Origin: Mayamaea pseudoterrestris
Lineage: Eukaryota; Bacillariophyta; Bacillariophyceae; Sellaphorales; Sellaphoraceae
Reading direction: 5' to 3'
Assembly: GCA_027923505.1 (NCBI GenBank)
Contig: BROI01000001.1
Coordinates: 523,501-587,500, forward strand
DNA length: 64,000 nucleotides
Part shown: positions 40,244-49,600 of the stretch, piece after piece
Layout of the letters: each line of letters begins with the position of its first letter
How positions within the stretch are numbered: the stretch's first letter is position 1
The notes under the pieces: generated by a model
Seen by the model: only the letters and a program-made list of their open reading frames with translations
Told to the model about the DNA's origin: nothing
Database searches by the model: none
Program-made: the position numbers and the translations under genes

Positions 40244-41229
40244 ATGGGAAATTTGCTTGGCAAGGACAAGCCTCTCAAGGAAGTGCTTCGCGAAAACAAG
40301 CGCATGATCAACAAAGCGGTTCGTGAGCTTGACCGAGAGAAGCGCGGCCTTGAAAACGAGGAGAAGCGACTAACAATTGAAATCAAAAAGGCAGCCAAGG
40401 AGAATCAAATGCAGAGCGTCAAAATAATGGCAAAAGTAAGAATCGAACGAAAGGTGATTCATGCGCGACGAATGTTTAACGGCATGCTGAACCTCAACCG
40501 TTCGTCTCGTTTGCTTTCCTTGTTACTGCCAGGACCTTGTACGGACGCGCCAACATGTCAGCAAGTTTATTGGTGCGTAGACGACATGGAATGGAATGGA
40601 GGTTTGTCGTATATGCGACTCCATGGGGGGTATCCTTCTATTGCTACTTGCAACGCTCGTCATCTGTCTCATTTGTTTCTTTCACTCACCTTTGTTACAG
40701 AAATGCGATCGCATTTGCAAGGCTGCGCCCTCAAGCTGCAAACGGTCAAAAGCCATCAAGCCATGGCGGACGCCATGATGAATACTGCGAATGCCATGAA
40801 GAAGATGAACAAGGCGGTGAACGTGCAAACCATTACGAGTGAGTATGCGGCTTGCTTGTCTTGCGCCATGCTATTCCACACTTAGATTCCATGCTAATTC
40901 AATATCTTGTTACTCTCTGTATTTCAGAAATGATGGCCGAATTTGAAAAGGAGAATGCAAAGACGGAAATGATGCAGGAAGTCATGGGCGACGCCATTGA
41001 TGATGCCTTGGCGGACGATACCATGGCGTCGGAGGAGCAGGAGGCGCAGATTGTCAATCAAGTATTGGACGAAATTGGTATTACCTTTACCAATGAGCTG
41101 CCGGAGGCGAGTCGACAGCAATTAGCGCAAGAGGCTGATGGGCCAGCCAAGGTTGCTGTGGCTGGAGGCGGCGTTGAGGATCCGGCCTTGTCGGATTTGG
41201 AAGCGCGATTGAACAACTTGAAGCGATGA
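40244..41229 (+). CDS. CHMP2: ESCRT-III subunit CHMP2/Vps2
   Basis: Four exons: 40244-40435, 40533-40572, 40701-40838 and 40928-41229. They give 223 residues, the usual CHMP2 length. The protein polymerises on membranes to cut vesicles and the cytokinetic bridge, and recruits the ATPase VPS4. It shows the basic N-terminal helix (MGNLLGKDKPLKEVLRENKR and MINKAVRELDREKRGLENEE), then DLVRTRQHVSKFIEMRSHLQ, NAMKKMNKAVNVQTITKMMA and FEKENAKTEMMQEVMGDAID. The C-terminal MIT-interacting motif is LSDLEARLNNLKR. The 40-bp second exon encodes DLVRTRQHVSKFI and is easily missed. Introns are phase 0, 1 and 1. Confidence 0.95.
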
Positions 41230-41454
41230 GCAAGTAGGAAGACTAGTGAAATTAAATGTAAATGCTGAAATAGACTATCATTGTGTTCCATAGTAGACTA
41301 TACTGGTGTTCTGGTTGTTATAGCTGAGTTCGGTACTGTGCCGTAGGATGATGTGCAAGCGTATCTCCGAAAATTCGCATTGCATCGTTCGCAAACGCAT
41401 CGCATACTCGACTGAAAGAGGAATGATATACTCGCAAGTATAATTGTAAACATG

Positions 41455-42340
41455 TTACTTCTTTTGATAGTCATACAATGGACTTGGCGCTGGATTACGT
41501 CGAGTGTAAAAGACAACTTCGTCCTCCAGCCGCCCCGTCTTGCCGGCACGTACAATGCGCACGTCGCTTTGGAGGTAGGTTGTCCTCCAAACGCGACTTG
41601 TGTTTGCTTCAAACTGCTTGGTGAATAGTGGAAACCCAAACAGTTTGATTTGAAGCTGCTTGAACGTAACCTTCCAGTGGTTGGCTCCCCAGTCACGATT
41701 CTTGTCCGATGGAGACGACGACGACTCGTCGAGTTTGTCGCCCTTGTCTCGAATAACGAAACCGTCCCAGTCTTCCCATATTCCGTCCAGCGTTGCCGTT
41801 AGCCAGTCATTGGGTGATACTTTGAGGAAATTCTGGTACCCGCCGTCTCGGCCAATGAACTGACTCGACGTGCCCTGGAAAGGACCCAAAACTCCATTGC
41901 TCGGAGGAGGGCAGTCTGGATGATTCGATCGAAGAGAAGAAACAGAAGAAGACTCGATTGTTGAATAGCTTGATTACAGTTGACACGTCGTTTCTTTTCC
42001 ATTCGTCTCGCCATCGCGATTCACGAACTATGCTGCGCACCGACGCACCTGTGTACCAAACATGCCACTCTCCGCGAAATTCTTCCTGTCGATTCGGCTT
42101 CTTGATCGACTCCATTGCTTCTAGTTGCGAAATGAGCTTTCGAGGGTCGCGATTTTCGCGAATACAGCCATCAATTTGCTCATAAAGCTGCAAGTGCTGC
42201 GCAATGTTCTTGGTCGAAGCAACCGCATTGACGGCAAAGGTCCGATCAAGTCTAATCGAAACACTTGCAAAGGACGAGACACCAATGATCTGGGAGAATA
42301 GCAGTGGAGACATGAGTTGAGTCATAGTAGATGCCATCAT
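41455..42340 (-). CDS. Fibrillin/PAP-domain protein, probably plastid
   Basis: Exon 1 is 42025-42340 and exon 2 is 41455-41915, with a 109-bp phase-1 intron whose 3' part is a long pyrimidine tract. This gives 258 residues. The donor (c|gtgaat) is the choice that keeps frame into CPPPSNGVLGPFQGTSSQF; other donors nearby break it. The N-terminus (MMASTMTQLMSPLLFSQIIG) is hydrophobic like a signal peptide. The core has FRGEWHVWYTG, then DGIWEDWDGF and the fibrillin end SRVWRTTYLQSDVRIVRAGK with VVFYTR. Plastid fibrillins bind lipids in plastoglobules and thylakoids. The intron placement is the least certain point. Confidence 0.78.
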
Positions 42341-42963
42341 ATTGGTCAGCAGCTAGCAGCGGCAAAGCGGCAAAGAGCAAAGATAGATGACGAAGCGCGT
42401 CAACTTGATGCGAGGTTTAAAAAATGCGTCGTTCCGGTGATGAATGAGTACCGAAGTGACTGGTTCGAAACTCGCGGGAAATTGCAATGCGTCGATAATG
42501 ATCTGGTTTACAGCCTTCAATTTAAGCTATAAGCTTGCGATATAATGTTTCGATAACCTACATGTCATACTGTCGAACATGCAGACTTTGGCCTGGCGGA
42601 ATGTGTAGTTGCGACATCGAGCAGCAAAGTATGCAGGATCAGATATCCACACCTTTTTTGCTTGTATCATACCGTCAGACGAGTGGCGGGTCTTGCTACA
42701 AGAGTAAGCCAAAGCTGAATCGATAATGCAACTGAACTTGTAGTCGATCCGACCTCCGCAGCGTTGACTTCCGTCGAGTTTGAAACATGGTACGAGTACA
42801 GTGAGTATTCAGCTGAAATGTGTAATGTACATTTTGTAAGAGTAACTATTACTTTAGCATCCATCGAACAGCTATTTGCAGTTGTGTCTCGCCCATGGGT
42901 TGGCAAGGCATTGTAGCAGAGCGGCCAATGCTATGTTCGCGCAGTAGATGCTGTGACAAGCAA
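42341..42963. other. Intergenic, with a possible coding remnant at 42347-42532 (+)
   Basis: Between the fibrillin gene and the sigma factor, both on -. On the + strand an open stretch ending at 42532 reads AKRQRAKIDDEARQLDARFK and VPVMNEYRSDWFETRGKLQC, which looks like protein but lacks a suitable upstream ATG. It may be a remnant or an exon of an unrecognised gene. Nothing else seen. Confidence 0.3.
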
Positions 42964-44112
42964 TCAAAAGACAAACTGGTGTTCACGCTGGCTAGCAACG
43001 TCCGCCAACATACCAGTAGAAGAAACATATTCTTTGAGTCTATAGTTTCGTTGCGGATTGCGCAGCTTGTTGAGTGCTCGCGCCTCAATGCGGCGAAGAG
43101 CATCCCGTCGAATGCCAAGCCTTGTTGAGGTTTCCTCCCGATTGCGGGGCTTGCCGTCGCTCAAGCCAAACCTGCATAGTATGACAGCTCGCTCCTTTTC
43201 AGGAAGCTGATTCACAACTTCCAAAACGTCTCGTTTCAAGTATTCAGCGTGAATTTCCTCCTCGGCAGTAGGAGCGTCGCAGGCAAGAAAGTCGCTGATT
43301 GTTCGAGTCTCTTGCTTGGCAGCCGGCGACCGGAGCAACATTTCCAAGCTCACGACGGTTCGACTGTTTGTTAACGCCTTTTCAAGCCTTTCAACGGGAA
43401 TTCCAAGCTGTTGGGCAAGTTCATCAGTCGTTGGTTCACGTCGTAGCTCAATCATTAAGCGCAATCTCGTCTTTTGGATCTTTTGCAGCGTCATGTGCAT
43501 GTGCGCCGGAAGGCGAATGGTTCGACTGCTGTCATTGATGGATCGCAGTATCCGTTGTCTAATCCACCATGTTGCATATGTTGAAAATTTGAAGCCCTTG
43601 GTTGGCTCGAATCGTTCCGCTGCGTCCATGAGTCCAATGTAACCCTCCTGGACAAGGTCATGCTGGGAAAGAATTGTACCAACGCAGCTGTAGTAGTATC
43701 GCTTGGCGATGCTCACGACGAGGCCGATATTTGCCGAAATGAGAGCATCTCTGGCAGCTTGTCCATCTTCAATGATTCGTTGCTGTCGTCGTCGTTGTTG
43801 ATCCATGCTTTCGTCGTTCGCAGCGTCATCGCCAATCACTTTGACATTTCGTATCCGCGATGCACTTTTTATTAGATGCGAGTAATGAGTTTCCTCGTCA
43901 CGAGAGAGACCTGTGCTTTTTGTATATTTTGGGAACGAAACTTGGTCGACATAGATGCGAGAAGCCATGGACAGGCGCGTCGAAGGACTGTCATGCTTTG
44001 ATGGATGCCGACAATCTTTGCAGCCTCGTGGCGCGGCTGCTGTTTTCGGACGCACAAAACCATTTACGTTGCAGAGACAGCCGACTAGCAGTATGTAAGT
44101 TACTCGAAGCAT
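42964..44112 (-). CDS. Plastid RNA polymerase sigma-70 factor
   Basis: 382 residues, one exon, ATG at 44112. The N-terminus MLRVTYILLVGCLCNVNG is a signal peptide and is followed directly by FVRPKTAAAPRG. A Phe at the cleavage point followed by a basic, acid-free stretch is the known bipartite plastid signal of algae with red secondary plastids. Region 2 is complete: ANIGLVVSIAKRYYY, HDLVQEGYIGLMDAAERFEP, GFKFSTYATWWIRQRILRSI. Regions 3 and 4 follow (LPAHMHMTLQKIQKTRLRL, LPEKERAVILCRFGL, and the helix-turn-helix ETSTRLGIRRDALRRIEARA). It should direct the plastid-encoded bacterial-type polymerase to plastid promoters. The frame is open further upstream, but the signal peptide fixes the start. 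Confidence 0.93.
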   Translation of the reverse strand: MLRVTYILLVGCLCNVNGFVRPKTAAAPRGCKDCRHPSKHDSPSTRLSMASRIYVDQVSFPKYTKSTGLSRDEETHYSHLIKSASRIRNVKVIGDDAANDESMDQQRRRQQRIIEDGQAARDALISANIGLVVSIAKRYYYSCVGTILSQHDLVQEGYIGLMDAAERFEPTKGFKFSTYATWWIRQRILRSINDSSRTIRLPAHMHMTLQKIQKTRLRLMIELRREPTTDELAQQLGIPVERLEKALTNSRTVVSLEMLLRSPAAKQETRTISDFLACDAPTAEEEIHAEYLKRDVLEVVNQLPEKERAVILCRFGLSDGKPRNREETSTRLGIRRDALRRIEARALNKLRNPQRNYRLKEYVSSTGMLADVASQREHQFVF

Positions 44113-44580
44113 GATGGTATTCGTGACAATCTTACAGGACAGAGATTCTTGCTTGTTGTAAGTAGTGAAGGTGTGAAGGAGATGCAAATGCGAAACCGAG
44201 CATCGCAAGTTGGTTGGTCGCGTGCGTGCGTCTGCATGATTGCGTTCGTTTGATGACGTACGCGATGTTGGAGTCGCTTCGGTATCCAAGAGTAACGTTA
44301 CGACTTGAGCTAAGGCGGATTGCGTTTTCTCTTGCAACTGTACCTACCGGTACCGCTTGCCTCGAGTGTACGGCGTCGTTATTTTTCATATGAACAGACA
44401 CTGATTCTCTTAATGCTTTTCTCTAAAGTTATTGTTCCTATAATCGTTCACTGTTCCTTGGTTGAGCAAAAGCAGCACGTCTTACACCGCAGTAAAGAAT
44501 ATCGTACCCCAAGAATTGCTAATCTCATGAATCCAGCCGACACATCACTTGCCATGTCGCGGACAATCCAATATGGACTT
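44113..44580. other. Intergenic, upstream of the sigma factor
   Basis: 468 bp. It holds the sigma factor promoter and the 3' end of the downstream phosphodiesterase. A near-copy of the recurrent palindrome (CTACCGGTAC) lies at 44344-44353. Confidence 0.4.
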
Positions 44581-45674
44581 CTATTTAAAGTGCTTCTTGA
44601 TTAAATTCAGTAGCCGGTCTGGACGATTGACGCACATTTGATCAACGCCTGTATTCATGACAGCCTGGTAGCACGACTCATCCTCGTTTCCAGCGTCACT
44701 GTAGCCTTGAGCATCACTATACATGGCCACCGGACCACGAAACCACGCCATGCTTTGCAAACCGGCCTTGCGAATGGAAGCAATCCTACCGACTGTGCAA
44801 GTATCGTAGCGCATACAAACTTCCGACGCACCAATCGCCAAGGCGCGCTCAATGAAATCGCTCGGCACAATAGCTCCAAACAATGCTCCAGTGCGATAGA
44901 CATGTTCACCATTGTCATGCTTTTGCGGACGCATTCTACGAATGAGCTCGAGTCGCTCGTGGTAGTAGGAAACGTACATGCACTGGTGCACCATGTCGAG
45001 CTCATCGACAAGCTTCAACGTTGGTTCCACAGTGTTTGGTCCCTTGAGCTCAATCTTGATCTTGGTCTTGCTTCCCTTCAAGTCCAGTAACACTTGCTTG
45101 AGGGTTGGAATCTTGACGTGCGAGTCAATCATGCATGGAAAGCCGGGATAGTCTGGATCAAACTCCAACTGCTGAATCTCCTTGTACGTCAAATCGGTAA
45201 TGGATCCAGTTTGATCAAGCATGTAGCCAGTCATGTCGCCAGGAAACTCATCCGCCCCACTTCCATGAAAGACGACGAGTTCGTCCTTTACCTAAATTAA
45301 ACGAAAAAGATGTGCAGGCGTTAAGAATGTATCCAGTATGTGTGAAGATAAACATCTCATTCTCGTTGCAGCATCACGTTGACAAAGCATACCTGAAAGA
45401 CATCCAGTTCCACATAGTCGCATCCAATGGCAACGCAGTGCTTGAATCCAGCCCGAGTATTCTCAACGCAATGATACAGGGCGCCGCGATGGCCAACAAC
45501 CTGCGGAGGAACTTTCGGGCCGCCATTACTCGTTTCTTGGACTCCAAGCATTCGCCAGAGACTCGTCTCTTGACGAGCAGGAGGAGGGGTCACGGGCCGA
45601 GGCGGCAGCACTTGCTTACTTTCCGTCGTCTTCGTCGTGGGTTTACTGGTAGAACTCGTCATCGTCGTCATCAT
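44581..45674 (-). CDS. Glycerophosphodiester phosphodiesterase family protein
   Basis: Exon 1 is 45393-45674 and exon 2 is 44581-45291, with a 101-bp phase-0 intron. This gives 330 residues. The family cleaves glycerophosphodiesters such as glycerophosphocholine to glycerol 3-phosphate and an alcohol. The first 45 residues are Thr/Pro-rich. The catalytic core has VVGHRGALYHCVENTRAGF (HRG and EN), DYVELDVF (ExD metal ligands) and, after the splice junction, VKDELVVFHGSG (second histidine). KIPTLKQVLLDL, KIKIELKGPN and the C-terminal GVDQMCVNRPDRLLNLIKKH are also typical. No signal peptide or membrane span is obvious, so a cytosolic enzyme is likely. It diverges from the DHHC gene at 46282. Confidence 0.9.
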
Positions 45675-46281
45675 GATGAATATATTCTCGTATTAAAACT
45701 GGCTGATGATGCAATAGCGATTGATGCTGCAAAGAAACTCGTTGGTACATTCGATAGGTTCAAATGGAAATAGTCGCGTTGCAGCTGTTATAAAAGAATG
45801 ATCTGAAAGCGCTGCAGTTGAGAGAGAGCGAAGGTGCGACGACAAAGTTCGATGCCTTTTTCGTTTGGATTTTCTTGCGTCGTGCCGGATGATGATCATG
45901 ATGGAAGGCGTTGGCGATGGTCGGAATGCAATGGCGCAAGATGATTCGCGCCCCTCATCTGCTTCTTTCAAACGTGTGGCTGAGGTGGCGAGGATCGGCG
46001 CAGTTTCAGTCGTGTAAAAGTAACCGCTGGGACTATGATAGTTCTTTCGCGATCTTTTTGCGATGCGAAGATACAAGACCAATGCAGTCCACACCGATGA
46101 AGCCTTGTGAACGCATAGAGCTCCAAGTAATTCATATGCAAAGAGATGAATTTGAGTTGAAGAGGTGCAGCAGCAGGAAGCAGCTCTCCATTCGCTGGTT
46201 CGGTCCAAAGATCTTCTATTACCGCTCAGACGTGCTAACCGCTACGACTTTAGCGGACTCTGGCGTTCGCTCAAGTCGACC
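45675..46281. promoter_or_regulatory. Divergent intergenic region, GDPD / DHHC
   Basis: 607 bp between divergent start codons. It must hold both promoters. Open frames on both strands here have no ATG in good position and no recognisable content. Confidence 0.4.
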
Positions 46282-47498
46282 ATGACGAAAGGCATCACCA
46301 CCATGGCACCAAATTGGACCACTGCCTACTACTGTACAGTAATAGATTCTTTTCTTTCGGTAATTTATCGTTTCCGAAGAACTGAAGACTTTGAAAGCGT
46401 AATGGTTAATTTTCCGCTCACCTTTGTCACGGAAAGGTTCGATGCCAACAGAGCGGCCATTCCTTACGTTATCCTTGCGACTTTGACGGTCTTAGTGTCA
46501 CTATCGGCTCCCGAAGGAGCAGCTGACGCTTACAAGATATCTAAAACTGTCATTGTCGCAATATTGACGCTTTTGGTGCTGTATACATTGCTTGGAAGTG
46601 ATCCAGGTATCTGGGAACGTAATTACACGCAACAACTTCTGCTACTGATGCGACGACAATACCCGACAGAGCGGCTGATTTGGAGACCAGAAACCTTTTA
46701 GTGTCAACGGAAGAAGCAGCGAAAGTCGAGCTGTCGCAAGATGAATCCAGCGACGAAAATAATGGCGAGTCTGACAATCTCCAATGCGCACCTTTACGCA
46801 TTTCGGCTAGCGAATCACAATGTCCTAGGCGCCGAAAGTACTGCAACCTTTGTCAAACATGGCCACCATTGAGATCACATCACTGCAAAGCCTGTAACCA
46901 ATGCGTCGCTACCTTTGACCATCATTGCAGTTTCATTGGCGTTTGCATTGGCGAGCGCAACCACGCTCGGTTCCTTGCCTTTCTTATACTGCAACTGCTT
47001 GCCTTTTGGCAATGCTGGCAAATCATTTCGACGAGCCCCTTTGGAATATGGAGCTTGCTTGTGCATAATACTCGCACAAACTCGTCATACGAACTACTCG
47101 CTTCTCTTTACATGACTGTGGCCAAGACTTGCATATATTTATTGACAGTGCTGGCGTTGATCATGGTGATTATACATGTATTATTGGCATTGACCAATAG
47201 CACAACGTTTGAATTCGCAAAAGCATCGCACTTGGACTATATGCAAGGGATGGATGCCATGGCGATGCCATTTAGTAAAGGCAACATGTGCGCTAACTTG
47301 AAAGCCTTTGTCCAGCGCGACGATTGCTTTCAACCATTCATGTTTCGGCCTGGCGCGCGACGACATGACAATGACGAGACTGTCCATCAGGCTTCAGCGT
47401 GGACACCCATAGATTGGTCTTTACCAACGGTTGCGCCGAGAGACAGCGAAGACTGGTGGAACCATCCGTGGCGCAATAAGTATTGGAGTTGCTGCTAA
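46282..47498 (+). CDS. DHHC palmitoyltransferase
   Basis: Exons 46282-46606 and 46672-47498, with a 65-bp phase-1 intron, give 383 residues. The intron joins GSDP to AADLETRN. The enzyme adds palmitate to cysteines of membrane proteins. Two membrane spans lie at about 55-105 (IPYVILATLTVLVSLSAP; VIVAILTLLVLYTLLG). An acidic loop follows. The Cys-rich domain is YCNLCQTWPPLRSHHCKACN, then FDHHCSFIGVCIGERNHARF with the DHHC catalytic motif. Two more spans follow (LAFLILQLLAFWQCW and ICIYLLTVLALIMVIIHVLLAL-like). This four-span layout is standard. The acceptor could be read 2 bp earlier, but only the one chosen keeps the frame. Confidence 0.9.
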
Positions 47499-47671
47499 AA
47501 ATCTACATGGTCAAGTCCATTTGTAATGCCCTTTTGCATGCTAATGATCATCAACCTTTTAACTGTACTTAATCTTTTCTTGTTAGCTGGAACAGTAGTG
47601 CTACTCATTCAATCGATTGGTAACCTGAACGACTTATTGCAGCCAATTCATTACGGTCGTAGCATTTGTCG

Positions 47672-49078
47672 CTACACCGACAACGTTCCTTTGCTGCTAG
47701 CTGTCGCTCCGCCTCGACGCATGTCTACCATACTGCAGTATCTGAGCGTCTCTCCAAATGCCATGGCAGTAGCTACTACTGTATCTTCCAAACTCCCAGG
47801 CACCAACTCGACAATGTGCACTGTCATGCGAGCATTGGCAACGAGCGACTCGAGTGCATGCTCAAACATCTCCAAGGACAAGTCACCCACCATTTCCTCG
47901 TCGTCTCGCGCTAGCGACAAGTTATGCGTCAAGCATGGGCGATTCGACAAGTCCATGACAACTTGCACTCGAGCCGCACCGCTTGCCATTGTCGAGCACC
48001 ACATGCGATTGAGCCCAGCCTTGGTTCCAAGTGCCTCAACAAGGCATTGACCAAGCGCGATGGAAACATCCTCGGCCGTGTGGTGCTCATCAATGTACAA
48101 GTCACCCTGGCAGGATAGATCCAAACTAGTTCCGGCGTGCTTGGCAAGCTCCATAAAGAATGTATCGAGCGTTTTGATTCCCGAAGACACCTTGACGCCA
48201 GCAACACCACCATCGACTTTCAAAGTGACTAAAATGCTTGTTTCCTTTGTTGTTCGCGAAAGTGTTCCTTGTCGAACTTGGTCCAGTCCGGCCTTGTGAT
48301 TGTCACTGCGTGCGCCGTAGAGCGCGTCTAGTTTGGAACAATGTGCGTCGCAGGTGACACCATCAAGCAGGTTACGCAAAGCACGACTCGCTGCCTTGAA
48401 GGCTGACTCGACAATGTGGTGCGCATTGTGTCCACGAACCTTGTGTAGCGAAATGTTCAAGTGCGATGCCTCTGCCAAGCCAGCAAAGAATCGTTCAAGC
48501 TTGGCAGTCTCCATGGAGCCAATATGCGTCCGCCCCGTTCTTGGATATATTCCAAATGGCGCCAATGTATATTTAGTCAATTTGCCTGGCTCCAAAGCGA
48601 CAGTAAGTTCGCATTCTACGAGGGCCTCGTCGAGGGGGCAGGAGAAGCGAGAATTGCCGATTGTTCCAGGATGCAGTTTCGACGTTTCCATCACGAGACG
48701 CTTGATTTCGGCTCCAAATTGACTTCCAACAAAAAACATGAGCTCGCCTTGATCAGTAGTCGCGTTGCGATTGCGGCTCTCATGGTCTTTGGAAGCAGCA
48801 TCTCCAACGATGATGGAAACGCCGATTTGTGCGTGAGAGTTGAACTGATCGATCATGTGGTCGAGGTAACCAACTCCTGTCAAAATCGGACCCTTTGGCT
48901 TTTGTAAGTCTTCGACAGATATCACACACGTGTTTGATTGCATCATGATGTATTGACGTGCTGGTATCTGCGGGATCAGCCGAGCTCGGCTCCACGACGG
49001 AAATTGTGGCCGTCGTCGCGTCGGTCGCGCATGAGTAAGTTTCGGTGTGACAGAGCGTGATGAAATTGCTTGTCGCAT
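47672..49078 (-). CDS. HISB: Doubled imidazoleglycerol-phosphate dehydratase (HisB-like), two divergent halves
   Basis: 468 residues from ATG 49078; ATGs at 48946/48943 (MMQSNTCVISVED) would give 424. The usual enzyme, which removes water from imidazole-glycerol phosphate in histidine synthesis, has about 200 residues. Here two dehydratase-like halves are fused. Half A (about 47-245) keeps GVGYLDHMIDQ, CPLDEALVE and GHNAHHIVESAFKAASRAL, but its first HHxxE site is replaced (KDHESRNRNATTD). Half B (about 283-468) keeps LYIDEHHTAEDVSIALG, the EH of EMFEHALESL and the terminal SSKGTLS, but has LDT for LDH and LEDTVVATAMAFG for the HHxxE block. The halves thus hold complementary metal ligands. 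The Arg-rich first 44 residues may be a targeting leader or untranslated. Confidence 0.9.
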   Translation of the reverse strand: MRQAISSRSVTPKLTHARPTRRRPQFPSWSRARLIPQIPARQYIMMQSNTCVISVEDLQKPKGPILTGVGYLDHMIDQFNSHAQIGVSIIVGDAASKDHESRNRNATTDQGELMFFVGSQFGAEIKRLVMETSKLHPGTIGNSRFSCPLDEALVECELTVALEPGKLTKYTLAPFGIYPRTGRTHIGSMETAKLERFFAGLAEASHLNISLHKVRGHNAHHIVESAFKAASRALRNLLDGVTCDAHCSKLDALYGARSDNHKAGLDQVRQGTLSRTTKETSILVTLKVDGGVAGVKVSSGIKTLDTFFMELAKHAGTSLDLSCQGDLYIDEHHTAEDVSIALGQCLVEALGTKAGLNRMWCSTMASGAARVQVVMDLSNRPCLTHNLSLARDDEEMVGDLSLEMFEHALESLVANARMTVHIVELVPGSLEDTVVATAMAFGETLRYCSMVDMRRGGATASSKGTLSV

Positions 49079-49600
49079 CGGTTATGGCGACGAAAATTAA
49101 TGAGCAAGCATTTTCGACCCAACAACTGCGGCGGGATTACAGTGTATATCTGTATGTGTATGAGCAAACAAAGAAGGATGATACGAGCCATATACGACGT
49201 AATGCTGCAGTGCATGATGTAAACATGATTGGAGAAGCGCTTGATTGGCAATCGTCTGCTCGTCTAATCGTGCCGACTCACCGACCCGAGAACCGAGGAC
49301 TTGCAGATTTTCTCTCGCGATTGACGAGCAAGCAAGTTAAATTTGGAGACTACACGCTCTGTATATAGTGCGCTGGGTGGCGTGTCAATATCACTGCTGT
49401 TGGATGCCGGCGGTTCCATCGTTGTCGATTCTGCCGTCGACAATTCGGTCGATGTCGTTGGTAACTTGGTTTCCGGTGATTCAATCGTTGACAATGCGGC
49501 CGTTGACGATGCTGTGCATGACGTTCAGAAATTTCTCGACTTTAGCTCTGACATAGTGCTGTATTAGTTCTAGATACATAGTTATGTCAATTTCTATTTC
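49079..49600. other. Intergenic, contains a Thr/Ser/Glu repeat fragment
   Basis: Between the HisB and ZNF598-type genes, both on -. Apart from the fragment at about 49385-49535, nothing is recognised. Confidence 0.4.
49385..49535 (-). repeat. Fragment resembling the repeat tract of the 29.2-kb orphan gene
   Basis: Read on the minus strand, this stretch encodes STIESPETKLPTTSTEL then STAESTTMEPPASNSS, like the orphan gene's MASTELLTGESTTIELPPTD. The likeness holds at the DNA level too: about three quarters of positions match over some 45 bp by eye. No long reading frame with a start surrounds it. It could be a remnant of a relative of the orphan gene, or a shared low-complexity word. Confidence 0.45.

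Noticed and set aside
42440-42490. tRNA B-box-like word (ggttcgaaactc)
   Set aside because: No A box or cloverleaf can be formed around it. I found no convincing tRNA anywhere in the window.
42964-44337. Longer form of the sigma factor starting at 44337
   Set aside because: The extra 75 residues precede a clear signal peptide at 44112, which must be at the N-terminus to work.
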